Assembly: GCA_963575645.1 (NCBI GenBank)
Contig: OY754468.1
Span: forward strand, 50,665,665 to 50,729,664
Length of the DNA stretch: 64,000 bases
Direction: 5' to 3'
From: Xanthostigma xanthostigma
Taxonomy: Eukaryota > Arthropoda > Insecta > Raphidioptera > Raphidiidae
Made by a program: the position numbers and the translations under genes
Notes under the pieces: model-generated
Told to the model about the DNA's origin: nothing
The model's database searches: none
The model's input: the letters and a program-made list of their open reading frames with translations, nothing else
Shown here: positions 40,991-52,559 of the stretch, in pieces
Position numbering within the stretch: the first letter of the stretch is position 1
How the letters are laid out: each line of letters starts with the position of its first letter

Positions 40991-41502
40991 AATATAATGT
41001 ATGATTTTATAGTATGGCCAATTTAGTAATATCATCGTATATCAGGCAAAAATCCGACATAAGCGTGAGCGAAACCGCGGGTAAATACTACTGACTGATA
41101 TAACCCAGCCCTAGATTTGAGTCGAGCTGGAAGAGAACTTTGTCGCGCGAAGAAAAGGAACGTTTGAACCGGTTTTAATACAATTTTGTTTATTTCTTTC
41201 AACATCTGCTTGTGAGCTCTGAACATCTCACAGTGTTTTATATTTCTATTGTAGAAAATAAAAACGATTAATAAATGTCGAAGTCATAATACGTTTTTTA
41301 AATGGCATATAATGGAAACGAAATCGTTCAAGTTCATTATTTTGTTTTATTCTTGCAAATCAACAAATTATTATTGGTAAAAAATAGATTTTTTATCATC
41401 ATTTTTTTACAATCATAAATCGTTTTCCACAAACCACATTTCGATTGTAAAAGTGTTTTATTCGAATCTAACCTGTCACTTTTTTGTTTTATAAATAAAC
41501 TT
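40991..41502. other. unassigned AT-rich DNA
   Basis: Nothing recognised. Confidence 0.4.
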
Positions 41503-42000
41503 TATTCAACACGCGTGAGTAATATGTAATTTCGGGGCCCTGCTAAATTCGGGAGAAATAATAAATTACTTCATGTTGACGCGTAGAGTGCTAATAATGA
41601 GCCGTACTGTGAGATAATGAATTTTCTGGACCAATACGCAGTAGCAAGACCAAGCCGTTAAATAATTAAAAAAAAACTGCACAGCTTCTGGACCAATAGG
41701 AACGTGGTAGGCGGTATTGTATATATGAAAACAGCATCGCAATTCAGTGAAAGTCAGGGCCATCTTGTGTGCATCGAGGGCGGTGTGTACGTCAATCAAT
41801 GAAGTGATTTATTATTTTTCCCTCTTTTATCAGGGCCACGATTACATATTACTCGTGCGAGTTGAATAAAATATTATGTGCGACTATTGACCGAAGGAGA
41901 ATATTCCACTCGCGTGTTACCGCACTCGCTAAGCTCGTGCGGCGAATTTCACGCTCATGGAATCTTCTCCTTCTCTCACTAGTCGCACAATATACTATTA
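41503..42000 (-). mobile_element. GGGGCCCTG MITE, full copy 3
   Basis: Reverse orientation. Starts TTATTCAACACGCGTGAGTA and ends TAGTCGCACAATATACTATTA less one base. The two GGGGCCCTG-type blocks (near 41534 and 41831) are inverted to each other. The hairpin end carries ACTCGCTAAGCTCGTGCGGC. Frames in it (41566-41799 minus, 41862-42122 plus) recur in other copies and are not genes. Confidence 0.85.
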
Positions 42001-44564
42001 ATTATGCAACTAATATAATTTTTTATATGCAAAAATATTTACTAGTCCCCCCAAATTGTACCCAGAATATTCCGATTCAATGTTACAGAAGTGACGTGTC
42101 AGCTGCATACTACCCTCCTTAGTCTCTCTTCAAAATTAATTTATCCGTCTACCTTTCTTTTTTCTTCTGTTTTGATATTTGTTACTTTTAAATTTTCCAT
42201 TTTTAAAAACACATTATGCGTTAAAATATGTAAATAATTTTAAAACACAAAGAAGTCTTTTTTATAAAGTTTAAAAAAATACTTCTTAAGCGGTAAAAAC
42301 TTGAAAGCAGCAAAAAGTGAAGCAAGAATTAAGTTCACGTGAAAATAATTCAATATGGTGGAAGAGCGGGTATACGGTGGTGGACGTACGGGTATACGAT
42401 AGCAATAATAATATAACTTTTCTATGCGGGTGTGTTTTGAAGCTTATTCGACTTCTTTAATTTGTACGAAAAGTTTACCCACACCTCAATTATGTATATA
42501 AAACGCGCAGGAAAGAATAAAAATCGAAAAGGAGAATGAAAAACTAGACAGATGAATGAGATCACGCTGAAGAAAAACCCAGAACTTATTACTTCCTTTT
42601 TGAGCTATATTCGTGCGTGGCCTGCTTGTGTCTGAGATGAAAAAACATTGCCTATTATATCAGTGTACAGTCGTCAGCAAGTAGATGTTAATTTTTGTTT
42701 AAGGGGGGAGTACGTAGAGGGGTCAAAATGAAGGGTGTTTTTGAAAATTCATAGTGACTTAAATATAAAACTGGGCATTTCCATATTAAGGAGGATGAAC
42801 CGTTTTACGAAGATAATGAAAAAAATCTGAAATAAAGTTTTTTTAATAGATTTTTTTATGAAAAAATTTTCTGTAAAAAATCCAAAATCATTAGGAGATT
42901 TATAAAGTTAAAAATTAAAAAAACTTTTACATGTAGTCTTATGGAAAATATATCAACCTAGCATGCAAACGGTACATTTTAATTTTTTGCAAATAACCAA
43001 ATAATGTCAGCAGTTCCGAAAACTAACTATGTAAAGCATCGATGTCTTACGCATATTTTAATATTTTTTCCAATTTAATTAGGAGACTTTTAATCATTAA
43101 AAAAATTATTAAACCTTAGCACTTTTCGATTATGGACTTTTATTCTTGACAATTTTAACAATTTTAACTGAATTTTTTACTTTTTTATGATTTAATTTTA
43201 ATTTTTATTACTTCTAATTTCTTTTTTTAATTATTTACTGCAAAAAATATGTAAAATACAGATATTTACATAATTTTTATTTTTTCTAACCTAACTTTGT
43301 ACAAAAAATTCAAAAGTTACTCCATTAAGTAAAATACTGAAATAATTAATTAATATTATAAATATTATAAAATTATTTATTTCTGCCTTTATGACAATAG
43401 TTTAATAATATCATTAACTTATAACCTTTTGTAAAAATTTATTATGGAAAAGTTCCCATTTAGAATTCGACTTACTTTTGATTGGGACTGTAACGCATCA
43501 ACCTCTAAGGGTTAACATTAAACCGTTTTAGGTACAGTTTTTTTTTTGAAAAAATCAATTTGCTCTACTGAGTGGCTCGGTACCGGCAATCTTGTAGCTT
43601 AAGCGACGGCGGACACTCTAGCTGCTTTCCAACGGCTCTTAAACAAAAAAATAGAGAATATTTTTACTCAGGGTACTTCCCGCTATCGTGTGAACTACAG
43701 TATGAGGGTTCCATTTGTTGGTGACTTTTAAAAATTTTAGAAATCTAACGTTGAAAAAATTGAGTTATTTTCACTTTAACAACGCCGTAGAAATATTTCC
43801 GAGAAAAAAATGCCACATTTTAGTGGATCACACGAAAACAAGGTCCTTTTAAACTCCTTTGGCGACAACCGCATAAAAAATATTTTTTTACGCTCTGGAC
43901 AGTGCCCGCCATATTGAAAAATGGTGTTTCGAGAAAAATCCATTTTAAGAAAAAACGGATTATTTTGCTAATAACTTAAAAAAAAAATGTTTACCAATCC
44001 GAATCCCGATTTTTTAGAGGATCATATCGTATGTATAATTTCGCTATAAAATTCGAACGTTTCAATGTTTCGATTTGTATTCATTCATCGTCTAATATAC
44101 ATAGTTTTGCATGTACGATTCCTACACTTGTACACTTTCCACACTTGACACCCTTTTTTGAGGTTGTGTTTGTTAGCGTAGTTCGCGTAACACTCGGGGT
44201 GGAGCTAGTTGCATGCATACAATTGTACTCAAATTGTCCCAGAGCTGGCCGTCATCTATCCAATAAACAGATAAATTTGTCTGCATGAGTTATTTGGGGT
44301 AGACGGGTATAGAGTTGCAATTATTATTTTTATTGTGTTGAAAATTAAGAAATTAGGGTCGCGGCAGAATGAACTCTGACACCCTACGAAGGTCTAAAAG
44401 TGCTCGTTTAAACTTTTAAGATCAATTAGTTAGATAAATAGTGGGAAGTTGAAAAGGTTGATAAACTTGAATTTGATTTTATTAAATTGGACGTTTCTTC
44501 ATTTAAATATGACTTCATCAGCAACTTACTAATAAAATTCAATTGCTAAAAATAAAATTTTTTT
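42001..44564. other. long unassigned stretch
   Basis: 2.5 kb in which I see no recognisable element. GGTGGAAGAGCGGGTATACG at 42357 echoes the motif at 7268 and 7440. Homopolymer A and T runs are frequent between 42830 and 43560. The plus frame 44031-44288 has no known motif. Confidence 0.4.
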
Positions 44565-44680
44565 GTTAAAATAATAATAAAATCTAATAAATTCCATTTT
44601 GTCACTTTAGAATAAAAATATTTTATTTTAAAGTGACAAATTGGCATTTATTAGATTTTTTAATTATTTTATTAAAAAAG
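44565..44680. repeat. AT-rich hairpin
   Basis: AAAATCTAATAAATTCCA and TTTGTCACTTTAGAATAAAA on the left mirror TTTTATTTTAAAGTGACAAA and ATTTATTAGATTTTTT on the right, with almost no loop. Confidence 0.75.
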
Positions 44681-44695
44681 TATTATTTATTTATT

Positions 44696-45140
44696 TATTC
44701 AACACGCGTGAGCAATACATAATTTCGGGGCCCTGCTAAATTCGGGAGAAATAATAAATTACTTCATGTTAACGCGTAGAGTGCGAATAATGAGCCGAAA
44801 CTGTACGGTAATATATTACTGCAAATAGTTTTTGGACCAATTGGAACGCGGTAGCGATTTGTATGTATGATGAAAACAGCATCGCAATTCAGCGAAAGTC
44901 AGGGCCATCTTGTGCGCATCGAGGGCGGTGGGTACGTCAATAAATGAAGTGATTTATTATTTCTCGCTCTTTTATCAGGGCTCCGATTACATATTACTCG
45001 TGCTAGTTGAATAAAGTATTATGTGCGACTATTAATCGAAGGAGAATATTTCACTCACGTGTTACCGCACTCGCTCGCTCGACAAATTTCACACTCGTGG
45101 AATCTTCTCCTTCTCTCACTAGTCGCACAATATACTATTA
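44696..45140 (-). mobile_element. GGGGCCCTG MITE, full copy 4
   Basis: Same order as the copy at 41503. It has a shortened hairpin end (ACTCGCTCGCTCGAC without the full GTGCGGC block) and lacks part of the interior, so it is about 50 bp shorter. Confidence 0.85.
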
Positions 45141-45668
45141 TTTATATTTATGTAAACAGAACATTAAAATATTTACAGTGTTTCAAAAAGTTACAATAAA
45201 TATGACGAAACGTCAGACATTAATTAACCTCTTTTTAATTGTTGGTCTAAATCCCTACGAATCCAAATACATTTACACACATTGTGGACACGATTTTTCT
45301 ACAAAAATAATAATAGTTGTCTCTCTCTGGCGGGTGGGCTCTCTGACTAAAACGGCTTCAGTTGGCGAACTAGAGTCAAATGTTCCGTGTCGCCTTTTGT
45401 TCCTTTTCGTTTTTTTATTCTTAGATTTGGCGTGGTTTCTAAAGTATTCACGTCATGCCATTGACAGTATGCCCAGTGACGTAGAAAAGTTCGTTGAAAG
45501 CGTATTTTTAAATTTCAAGACAGACAACTTAAATGAATTTTTAAACGTGTATTTAGACACACAAATAGTATGTACATTTAATAGTTACACTATATGACTT
45601 ACAGCGCCGGTGGTGGCAAGAAGCGGAACATTTTTATTGTTACGTATTATGCAGCGTATAAATATATA
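45141..45668. other. unassigned DNA; end of a chance 196-codon frame
   Basis: The longest open frame in the window (45007-45597) starts inside the GGGGCCCTG MITE and continues here. Its second half has a hydrophobic run (LLFLFVFLFLDLAWFL) but no family resemblance I can name. I judge it accidental. Confidence 0.35.
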
Positions 45669-46339
45669 TTAGGGATGTCAGAAGTAAAAAATATCGATAT
45701 ATCGATGTATCGATATTTATAAAAATATGAATATCGACGTCGATATATCGAGGAAAAAATATCGATATATCGGTCAAATTTTCAAAAGATTTTGCGTTTT
45801 TAAAATAATAGTGTATTTTAGCTTAATATTATCAATAGTAATTTTTATACAAAATGTACATTATTTTAATGTACAAAAATCTCAATAAAAATGAAGGTAT
45901 TTTTGCCAGTATTTCTTTTTATTAGGCAATATAATAATTACAAAAAGATCAAAAACTAAAAAGCTATCTTCTAACTAATATTTTTAAACTAATAAACCAA
46001 GAGAAAGATTTTTAATTGCTGTATTATTACAATGGATATAATAATAATAATCATTACGATTAGATTCCAAATACAGCATATTTTCACTGAATTAGTGAAA
46101 GCATAATAATATTAAACGATTATCGTCATAATATTTTTTTAGAAGGCTTATATATAAGAAAAATTTAAATGTCACTGTCGGGACTTAAAAATCTTTCTCT
46201 CGGTTTATTAGTTTAAACTTAAGCAAGTCCGGCTAAATTGAGAAAGTCAACATTCTTGTAGTGTTGTTATTAAAATAGCTCTCGCAGGTAGTGGATTCTG
46301 TAGTGCATTGTGCTATATATGAGAGAAATCAAAAACTAA

Positions 46340-46412
46340 CTGTCGTGGGCACTGTAGAGTAATGTAACTCAGCCAACGCGAAATTGTTTGTTTCGGGTTC
46401 AAGTCCCGACAG
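46340..46412 (+). ncRNA. tRNA-like segment in the foldback loop
   Basis: 73 nt with matching ends CTGTCG and CGACAG, and a perfect T-arm TCGGGTTCAAGTCCCGA. The anticodon and D arms are not convincing. Part of the T-arm and 3' side overlaps the palindrome arm, so one half of the tRNA-like structure is repeated at about 46172-46187. Confidence 0.45.
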
Positions 46413-46548
46413 TGACATTTAAATTTTTCTTATATATAAGCCTTCTAAAAAAATATTATGACGATAATCGTTTAATATTATTATGCTTTCACTAATTCAG
46501 TGAAAATATGCTGTATTTGGAATCTAATCGTAATGATTATTATTATTA

Positions 46549-47335
46549 TAGGCCCCACTCACGATCAAACTTCATGCCACAGTTCAGTGTTCAAACTTAT
46601 AGTTCAGTGAAGCATGATAATGTGTGGGACAAATAAACACTGAAACCAACACTGAAGTCAAGCATGAACTCATCAAATGAATCTTGATTTTTGAACGACT
46701 TCAGTGTTCAGTGTTCAAGTAAACTGCTGTGTGTGTGGGTGTTTTTCAGTTCAGTTTTTGGAGTTCTGTGTTTTGTACAACCAGAAGCCAAAAATCTCAA
46801 TGCTGCTGCCTTTCTTGTGCAGAAATAGATTTTCGCATATTTGTGTCCTGGTTCTTAATAAATAGGGTAACTAATTCCAGTAAATAATTGTAAGTTAATT
46901 CATCCATTCGTAAATAATTATTGCAATCAAGCGGCTCAAGATGTAATTCATTAATCAAATAAACATGACTTCTTGAATCACGTATTTTTAACCAATTTTT
47001 CACCCATATTCTTCTTTTTTTTCTTATTTCTCTGTTTTAAATACAATCCCATAGCTATGAACAGCCAATCCTCACCATTTAAATTACTCATTTAGTTCTT
47101 ATTAATAAACTATACTCTATAGTATAATATTATAGTGTGTATATAATATAATATATCTTATGTATCTATACTCGACGAGTGTATGCCAACAACTGAACCA
47201 AACTGAACACAAAAAATTAAAAAAACTGAGCAGTTTGCATGAACTGTGTGTGGTGCCAGTCAGCCTTTCGATTAATCGGTCCAACTTCACTGAACACTGA
47301 ACTGTGGCATGAAGTTTGATCGTGAGTGGGGCCTA
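46549..47335 (-). mobile_element. PIF/Harbinger element, deleted
   Basis: A 787-bp element flanked by TTA (46546-46548 and 47336-47338). Ends TAGGCCCCACTCACGATCAA and TTGATCGTGAGTGGGGCCTA are perfect inverted repeats continuing through ACTTCATGCCACAGTTCAGTG less a base. TTA/TAA target and GGCCC ends are typical for PIF/Harbinger. It contains the N-terminus of a HARBI1-like transposase. It inserted into the right arm of the foldback. Confidence 0.92.
46797..47036 (-). pseudogene. HARBI1-like transposase, N-terminal fragment
   Basis: Minus-strand reading: KKRRIWVKNWLKIRDSRSHV, YLINELHLEPLDCNNYLRMD, ELTYNYLLELVTLFIKNQDT, NMRKSISAQERQQ. Matches the start of Harbinger nucleases (RxxWVxxWLxxR, LLxELxxED...YLRMxxxxFxxLLxxVxPxIxKxDTxMRxxIxxxERL). 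After QERQ a frameshift occurs; the next frame continues ALRFLASG as in the family, and then homology ends. The DDE domain is missing. In family terms this part precedes the HTH and the nuclease. Confidence 0.88.
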
Positions 47336-47573
47336 TTATATCCATAATATTTTTAAACCTATTTATTGTATTAGGCAAACCAGTATTTGTCTGGTAGCGA
47401 AAGTATTCTTTACAGTTTTGGATTCTAGTGACTTTAGTTACATAAATAAAAAAAAATATATCGTTTTTGATACAATTTTCGATATTGGATATTTTGTATC
47501 GATATATCGGATAAAAATATTTTGGCTAAAAATATCGATACATCGATATATCGATACTTTTTTAACATCCCTA

Positions 47574-48340
47574 ATAAATATGCATAAATCACTTCGCCTG
47601 ATTAAGTTGACTTGTTGAAAGTTATTTTTTCATATAAAAAAAATCAGGCAAATTGAAAATCGCTTCATTTTTTGAAAAGTTATTTTGAACGGAAAAATTT
47701 TACATGCACAGCCGCCATGCAGAAAATCTTATTTAAGTTTTGAGTTTAGTACTAGTACTAGTATCAGAATTTGAACAAATTTTTGTCAAGATTTTTGACT
47801 TTATCGTCATAATTACATTTTCTTACGGAACAAGGACATTTTTTATAATTTTTTACATATATTGCAGATTTTAAAATGAGCCAAAATGTCGTGTATTTAA
47901 ATATATTACAATTTTACGTTTTCAAATAGGTCAATTAATCATTGAATTAAAAATAATAGAAATTACTAAACTTTGACCAACCCTGCATTATTTACAATGT
48001 GGTACGATATTCAATTCTGGCGACGTTTTTTAAGAATTCCGCGTCTTCTGTCTGTGTGTCCGTCTGACCGTAATGAAGTTACCAGCATAATTGTTTTAGC
48101 TAACAATTTTCTTTCAACTGTTGTCTTATTCTTACAAAAATAATTGCTTTTCAGAAAAACGAATTGAACTGTGTATTTTTACGGCTAGAGTAAACAACTG
48201 TTATATAATTAAAGATCAATATTATTCTGAACCATGAATTTCCTTGTTTTTGTCGCAACGTGTGTAATTCTAGCCAAACCACACATCAAACGTAGCGATT
48301 TATTGACAAGTAAAACGTAGCCTTTGGTGTATATAAGTTA
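47574..48340. other. unassigned DNA
   Basis: Nothing recognised. Confidence 0.4.
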
Positions 48341-48661
48341 CTAGCGGTCCCGCCCGGTTTCACCCGGGTGCAAAAAAACAAATGGAGGGAGGGACATCTT
48401 AGTTTACCGAGATGAATGTCGTGTCCAAATTTCATGATGATCGGAGTTACTGTTCAAAAGTTTTTGTCGAACGGACAAATTTTGAGTTACATTTTTTATT
48501 GATGCTCCGCTCCTATTGGTCGTAGCGTAATATTATATAGCTGATAGCCTTCCTCGAAAAATAGGCTATCCAACAACAAAATTCAATTCGAACCAGTAGT
48601 TCCTGAGATTAGCGCGTTCAACCAACCAAACAAACAAACAAACTTTATATTTTAGTATAGA
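48341..48661 (-). mobile_element. Helitron-like element (GCACCCGGGTG family), tRNA-free
   Basis: A 321-bp minus-strand copy. Plus strand starts CTAGCGGTCCCGCCCGGTTT and CACCCGGGTGC and ends TTTATATTTTAGTATAGA, with the A and T flanks of a Helitron. It lacks the tRNA-like segment. It abuts the GTGATAAC element at 48668. Confidence 0.85.
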
Positions 48662-48667
48662 TTAATG

Positions 48668-49339
48668 ATTTTTGACGTGATAACGTCTTATAAATTGATG
48701 AATCACCAATCTTATAAATTGATAAAACACCGGCTGCATGCACGAAAAAGTGTAACGTTCCTAACGTTCCTAACGTTCGTAACGCGTAACGATCCGCCGG
48801 TCCCCTGTGCGTGCTTTTTGCTAATTTCTCGCACAAATTAAATCAGATCGGTTTGAAACCAGTCTTAAACGAAAGAGGAGAACATTTTACATAGATTTCG
48901 TATAACAGAATTTGCCTAAACAGTTTTTTTATACAAATTTATATAGAAAAATAGCTGTATAAATGCATTGTTGTCTATTGCATAGCGCGCGCGCGACGCG
49001 GTCGGTCGTCTTTGTTTGCCGTACATGGAAATTAGAAAATAACGTATGTCTTGTCTTAACATGAAAACGGCTGCATTTCTAATGTTTAATTCAATTTTTT
49101 GACATTAGTATTTTGTGAAATGCAACGCCTTCTAAGTTAAGTATTGGAATAACTAATTATTATTAGAACATAATACTTTGACAGTTGCAAACGTCACTTT
49201 TGACATTTCTTATCATTCCGACACCAAGGATAAGCGGATTGAAACCAAATTTTGGGAGGTTTAGGTTATGTATTACGGAATACGTTATCACGTAAAACTA
49301 TCGTCCGTAAACCGACTTTACAGACAACCAATTTTTTTT
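48668..49339 (+). mobile_element. GTGATAAC-family repeat, copy 4
   Basis: Starts TTTGACGTGATAACGTCTTA and ends TTTACAGACAACCAATTTTT. AACGTTCCT is expanded to three or four tandem 9-mers (48756-48785). Has GCATAGCGCGCGCGCGACGC near 48984 in its interior. 672 bp. Confidence 0.75.
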
Positions 49340-50127
49340 AAAAAGATTTTTGAACATTAAATTCACATTTAAAAGAATTTTCTTTTTATGAAATAGACAT
49401 TTCATGAAATGGCCAGTTATACTAAGTTGAATTTTTTTATCTATGTCTTAAAAGAAGGTATTTTTTAACTTTAGCTCATGATATAGTTTTTCTCCTGCGA
49501 ATTTCAAAATGACTTCTTGCATACGTTAAGCTTAGATTATTTATTACAAGTTTTGATAGTTTTAAAAGGACAAGAAATCAAAATGTTTTCAATAAAATAG
49601 AAAATAACTTTAACACATTCAAATTTTTTTTAATTAGATTGTTTTTGCATGATTAAATTAAATGTAAATTTTGTCAGAGAAATATGAAGCGTTTTTGAAT
49701 CTTTGTTCATATTATCCAAGTTTTTCGATTTTCGATACTTTGTTAAACATAGTCACTACTAGACACCCGATTATGTAATGTGTCATATGTAGAAAGTCTG
49801 TTTATTTTTAACTGAACAATTTCAAATAACCGTCGAACAATATTTGTTCGGTACAGAAACGTGCAGATATGACATCAGGCAACGCATACAGGATGAATAA
49901 TTAAAAGCGAAACATACAGAAACACATATTCGAATAATTGGAAATAGAATATTGGAGGCCTTCCTACATCTATTTCCAAGTAGTCTGTTTGGATATTAAT
50001 GGAAAGCTTTTTAAAAACAAATGACCGAAAGTGTCTCAAAGTTAAATTAGAGATTTATTTTAATCCACACAGCAATTGGCATTTCACATTTTTTATTCCT
50101 CATTTTTACTTCAATTCATTCAAAAAG
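49340..50127. other. unassigned AT-rich DNA
   Basis: Nothing recognised. Confidence 0.4.
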
Positions 50128-50468
50128 TTCAATAAATAAAATTATCGACCAATTTTTCAGACAATATATTAACAAAAAATATAATTAATACATTAACGTT
50201 TCAATCCGGATTTGAACCTTCTTCAGAACTGACCTAAAAAATATAAAAAAGTAATTAATATTTAATTCTAATTATTTCAAAATTAATAAGTAGTATCAAA
50301 ATATTACTTTTTCAATATTTTGATACTACTTAATAATTTTGAAAGAATTTTATATAAAGCGAATTAGAATTAAATATTAATTATTTTTTTATATTTTTTA
50401 GGTCAGTTCTGAGTTAGGTTCAAATCCGGATCGAAACGTTAATGTATTAATTATATTTTTTGTTAATA

Positions 50469-51373
50469 ATGGGTGTTTTTTTTAGAGGTATACAACTTTA
50501 AAATGAAATAAAAAACGTAAAAATAAGGTTGCTGGCCACGTTGTTGGATTTGTTTAAAATATAATTTTATGCCATTAATGTTTAAATATGATTTCGGGCA
50601 TATGGGCGCCACGGCTGGCTTGAATGAAGCGCAATCGGGAAGTCCAATTTTCGATCACTTTATCGAGCATCTGGGGCCGTATATCGCCAATAGCGCGGCG
50701 AATGTTGACTTCCAAGTGATCCAACGTCTGTGGTTTATCGGCGTAGACTAGTGACTTCACGTATCCCCAAAGAAAGTAATCCATAGGTGTGAGATCAAAA
50801 TTTTGCGTTGAAAAAGAGGATCAAGCTGAATATTGTTTTCGGCCCATTCACCGAACGACGGCGCGCATAATGGTCACGCGGCTTTAACTCTTGCACAAGC
50901 TGGATCTTGTAAGCTTGTAAGCCAAGATCTTTTCGCAAAATCTTCCACAACGTGGATGGGCACAGTCCCAATTGCTGTACACGACGGCGTATCGACTCAT
51001 TCGGGTCCTCCTCAACACTACGCACCACAGCAGCAATGGCATGTTCTGTGCGCACTGTATGGCGTCTTTGTGGATGCGTATTATCAACTAGAGTATGCGT
51101 AGTTCGAAAACGATCCATGGTTTTCCGAATAACTTGCTCGGATGGACGATTATGTCGACCGTAAAATGGACGTAGCGCACGGTTAGTTTGGCAAACTGAA
51201 CCATAATTTTCAAAATAAATTTGCACAATTTGCAAGCGTTGTACTGATGTAAGTCTATTCATGGTGAAATGGCAAAACATACTGACCACAAATCATCTGT
51301 CAACTGTCAAATTAACTGTCACTTGAAACGGTGTTGCAAATTTCAAAACCAAACCTCCAAAAAAAACAGCCTT
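50469..51373 (-). mobile_element. mariner-like element, internally deleted
   Basis: A 905-bp element with TA duplications (50467-50468 and 51374-51375); removing it restores the uninterrupted foldback sequence TGTTAATATATTGTCTG seen at 23454. Ends ATGGGTGTTTTTTTTAGAGGT and the reverse of ACCTCCAAAAAAAACAGCC share GGNTGTTTTTTTTRGAGGT. The interior is the front and back of a transposase gene with the middle missing. Less AT-rich and less decayed than most of the window. Confidence 0.93.
50575..51289 (-). pseudogene. mariner/Tc-like transposase, catalytic core deleted
   Basis: Minus strand. The N-terminal part (about 140 codons) starts MNRLTSVQRLQIVQIYFENY, an HTH-type domain as in arthropod Tc3/mariner-like transposases, then HAIAAVVRSVEEDPNESIRR and LGLCPSTLWKILRKDLGLQA, a second HTH. 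After LKPRDHYARRRS the sequence jumps and changes frame to DLTPMDYFLWGYVKSLVYAD, the motif carrying the last catalytic aspartate, and continues to ENWTSRLRFIQASRGAHMPE at the C-terminus. The first two catalytic acidic residues are in the deleted core. Two extra residues (VS..CHFT) upstream of MNRL suggest the true start is MNRL at about 51262. Confidence 0.88.
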
Positions 51374-51413
51374 TATATTGTCTGAAAAATTGGTCGATAA
51401 TTTTATTTATTAA

Positions 51414-51969
51414 ATAATGTCTGTTGCCAATTATTAATATCACAGTAATTTGCGTTTCATTGCCTATGTGAAAATATCCTATTCTCTATTTGTAATTATT
51501 CATCCTGTATGATGTATACATATACAGAATACATAAATTTTCCCTTTCTGTTTAAAATACATTTTCCGAATCAAAGGGCGCCGTGTAATTACCGGATTAA
51601 AAATACATCACAGTCCGTGTGATGTGAACGATTGACTGAAACAAGAATATATATATTGGGGATTTGAATTTAATTGCCACAAAACTGAAATTAAACCGTT
51701 TACGAACCATAAATTACGAGCGAAGAATAGTTACGGACGGATAGCCAATTCAACAACAAGACATACATTTTGATTTTTATAATACGTGCTACTAATAAAT
51801 AAATAAATAACAATCATTTGACACATAATTTGATTCTAAACTTAAGGAGCCAAAAACGAGCGAACAATACCCTAATTTTTCAGTCCTTATCTCCAAAAAA
51901 CAGTTAACGTGATAAGATTTTTTTTAATTATATTCAAAACTATTTTACTAAATTCAGTTGAAAGCTGCT
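51414..51969. other. unassigned DNA
   Basis: Nothing recognised. Confidence 0.4.
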
Positions 51970-52552
51970 ATGGTGGAGATACACTTTAGATGCGAACTGT
52001 ATGAATTATTATAATCTAAATACTAGTGTGACCTGTGCGAATTATTCGCACTAAATAAGTATAATAATTATCACTTTACAAAATTATTTTTTAAATATGA
52101 TTGCAGGTATTCAATTCGTTTCTAATTTTGCACACTGCTTATAACGTTCTTCTTTTTGTTGTATTACAGTATGAAGCTCAGATGACAGATCGAAGAAATA
52201 TTTTACTAAAATTGTCATATAGAGGCGCAAGTAGCAAAAGCGTTGAGCTACGCCGTCAGATGGCATCATGCAGCATTGCTGTGACGTTGTTCAGCGTTGT
52301 TCGCTGTTTCAAAATTAAAGCCGTCAGCCGTCAGATGGCAGACGTTGTTCAGCGTTGCTGTATTGTGTCTTAATGTAATTTTAATAATTAATTAATTTAC
52401 AAAAACAAAAGCAATAATAAATTTTTTAGTTATCGATGTCAGTAGAGCAAGCAATTATCTGTAAAATGATATATAATTTATGTGGAGAAATTGTGTGGTT
52501 TTTTCTGAAAAGGGAGGCAAACATCTTAACCTTAACGTATTGATATAATATA
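51970..52552 (+). mobile_element. CAGATGGCA repeat family, copy 2 (longest)
   Basis: Includes a leading part absent from the copy at 19884: CTGTGCGAATTATTCGCACT and ATTGCAGGTATTCAATTCGT. The core is GATGACAGATCGAAGAAATA, GCCGTCAGATGGCATC and repeats of it. It ends TTAACCTTAACGTATTGATA, directly before the Helitron at 52560. The frame 52101-52373 shares LQVFNSFLILHTAYN-type residues with the minus copy at 57725-57937; I do not consider it a gene. Confidence 0.75.
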
Positions 52553-52559
52553 TGATATA

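Larger units (their letters stand above)
46033..47344. mobile_element. foldback element nested in the hAT-like element
   Basis: Near-perfect arms of roughly 150 bp: TGGATATAATAATAATAATC and ATTACGATTAGATTCCAAAT at the left mirror the sequence at 46400-46548, and the last bases ATATCCA appear after the Harbinger insertion (47339-47344). The loop holds a tRNA-like segment. The foldback is about 525 bp without the Harbinger. Confidence 0.85.
45670..47573. mobile_element. hAT-like element, outer member of a triple nest
   Basis: Ends TAGGGATGTCAGAAGTAAAA and TTTTTTAACATCCCTA are inverted, and both continue into repeated ATCGATATATCGAT. Flanking 8-mers ATATATAT and ATAAATAT match at 7 of 8 positions. 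Starred TAGGGATG-type ends and an 8-bp duplication fit the hAT superfamily. After removing the nested elements about 590 bp remain, with no hAT transposase, so it is non-autonomous. Confidence 0.75.
50128..51413. mobile_element. foldback MITE, copy 3, split by a mariner
   Basis: Left arm TTCAATAAATAAAATTATCG to AACCTTCTTCAGAACTGACC mirrors GGTCAGTTCTGAGTTAGGTT onward; the centre is a second hairpin (CAAAATTAATAAGTAGTATC). The right arm is cut at 50468 by the mariner and resumes at 51374 with TATATTGTCTGAAAAATTGG. About 380 bp without the insert. Confidence 0.9.

Noticed and set aside
45007..45597. 196-codon open frame, the longest in the window
   Set aside because: Its first 45 codons are the GGGGCCCTG MITE hairpin, repeated at 41862. 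The rest has no family resemblance, so a real gene is unlikely.
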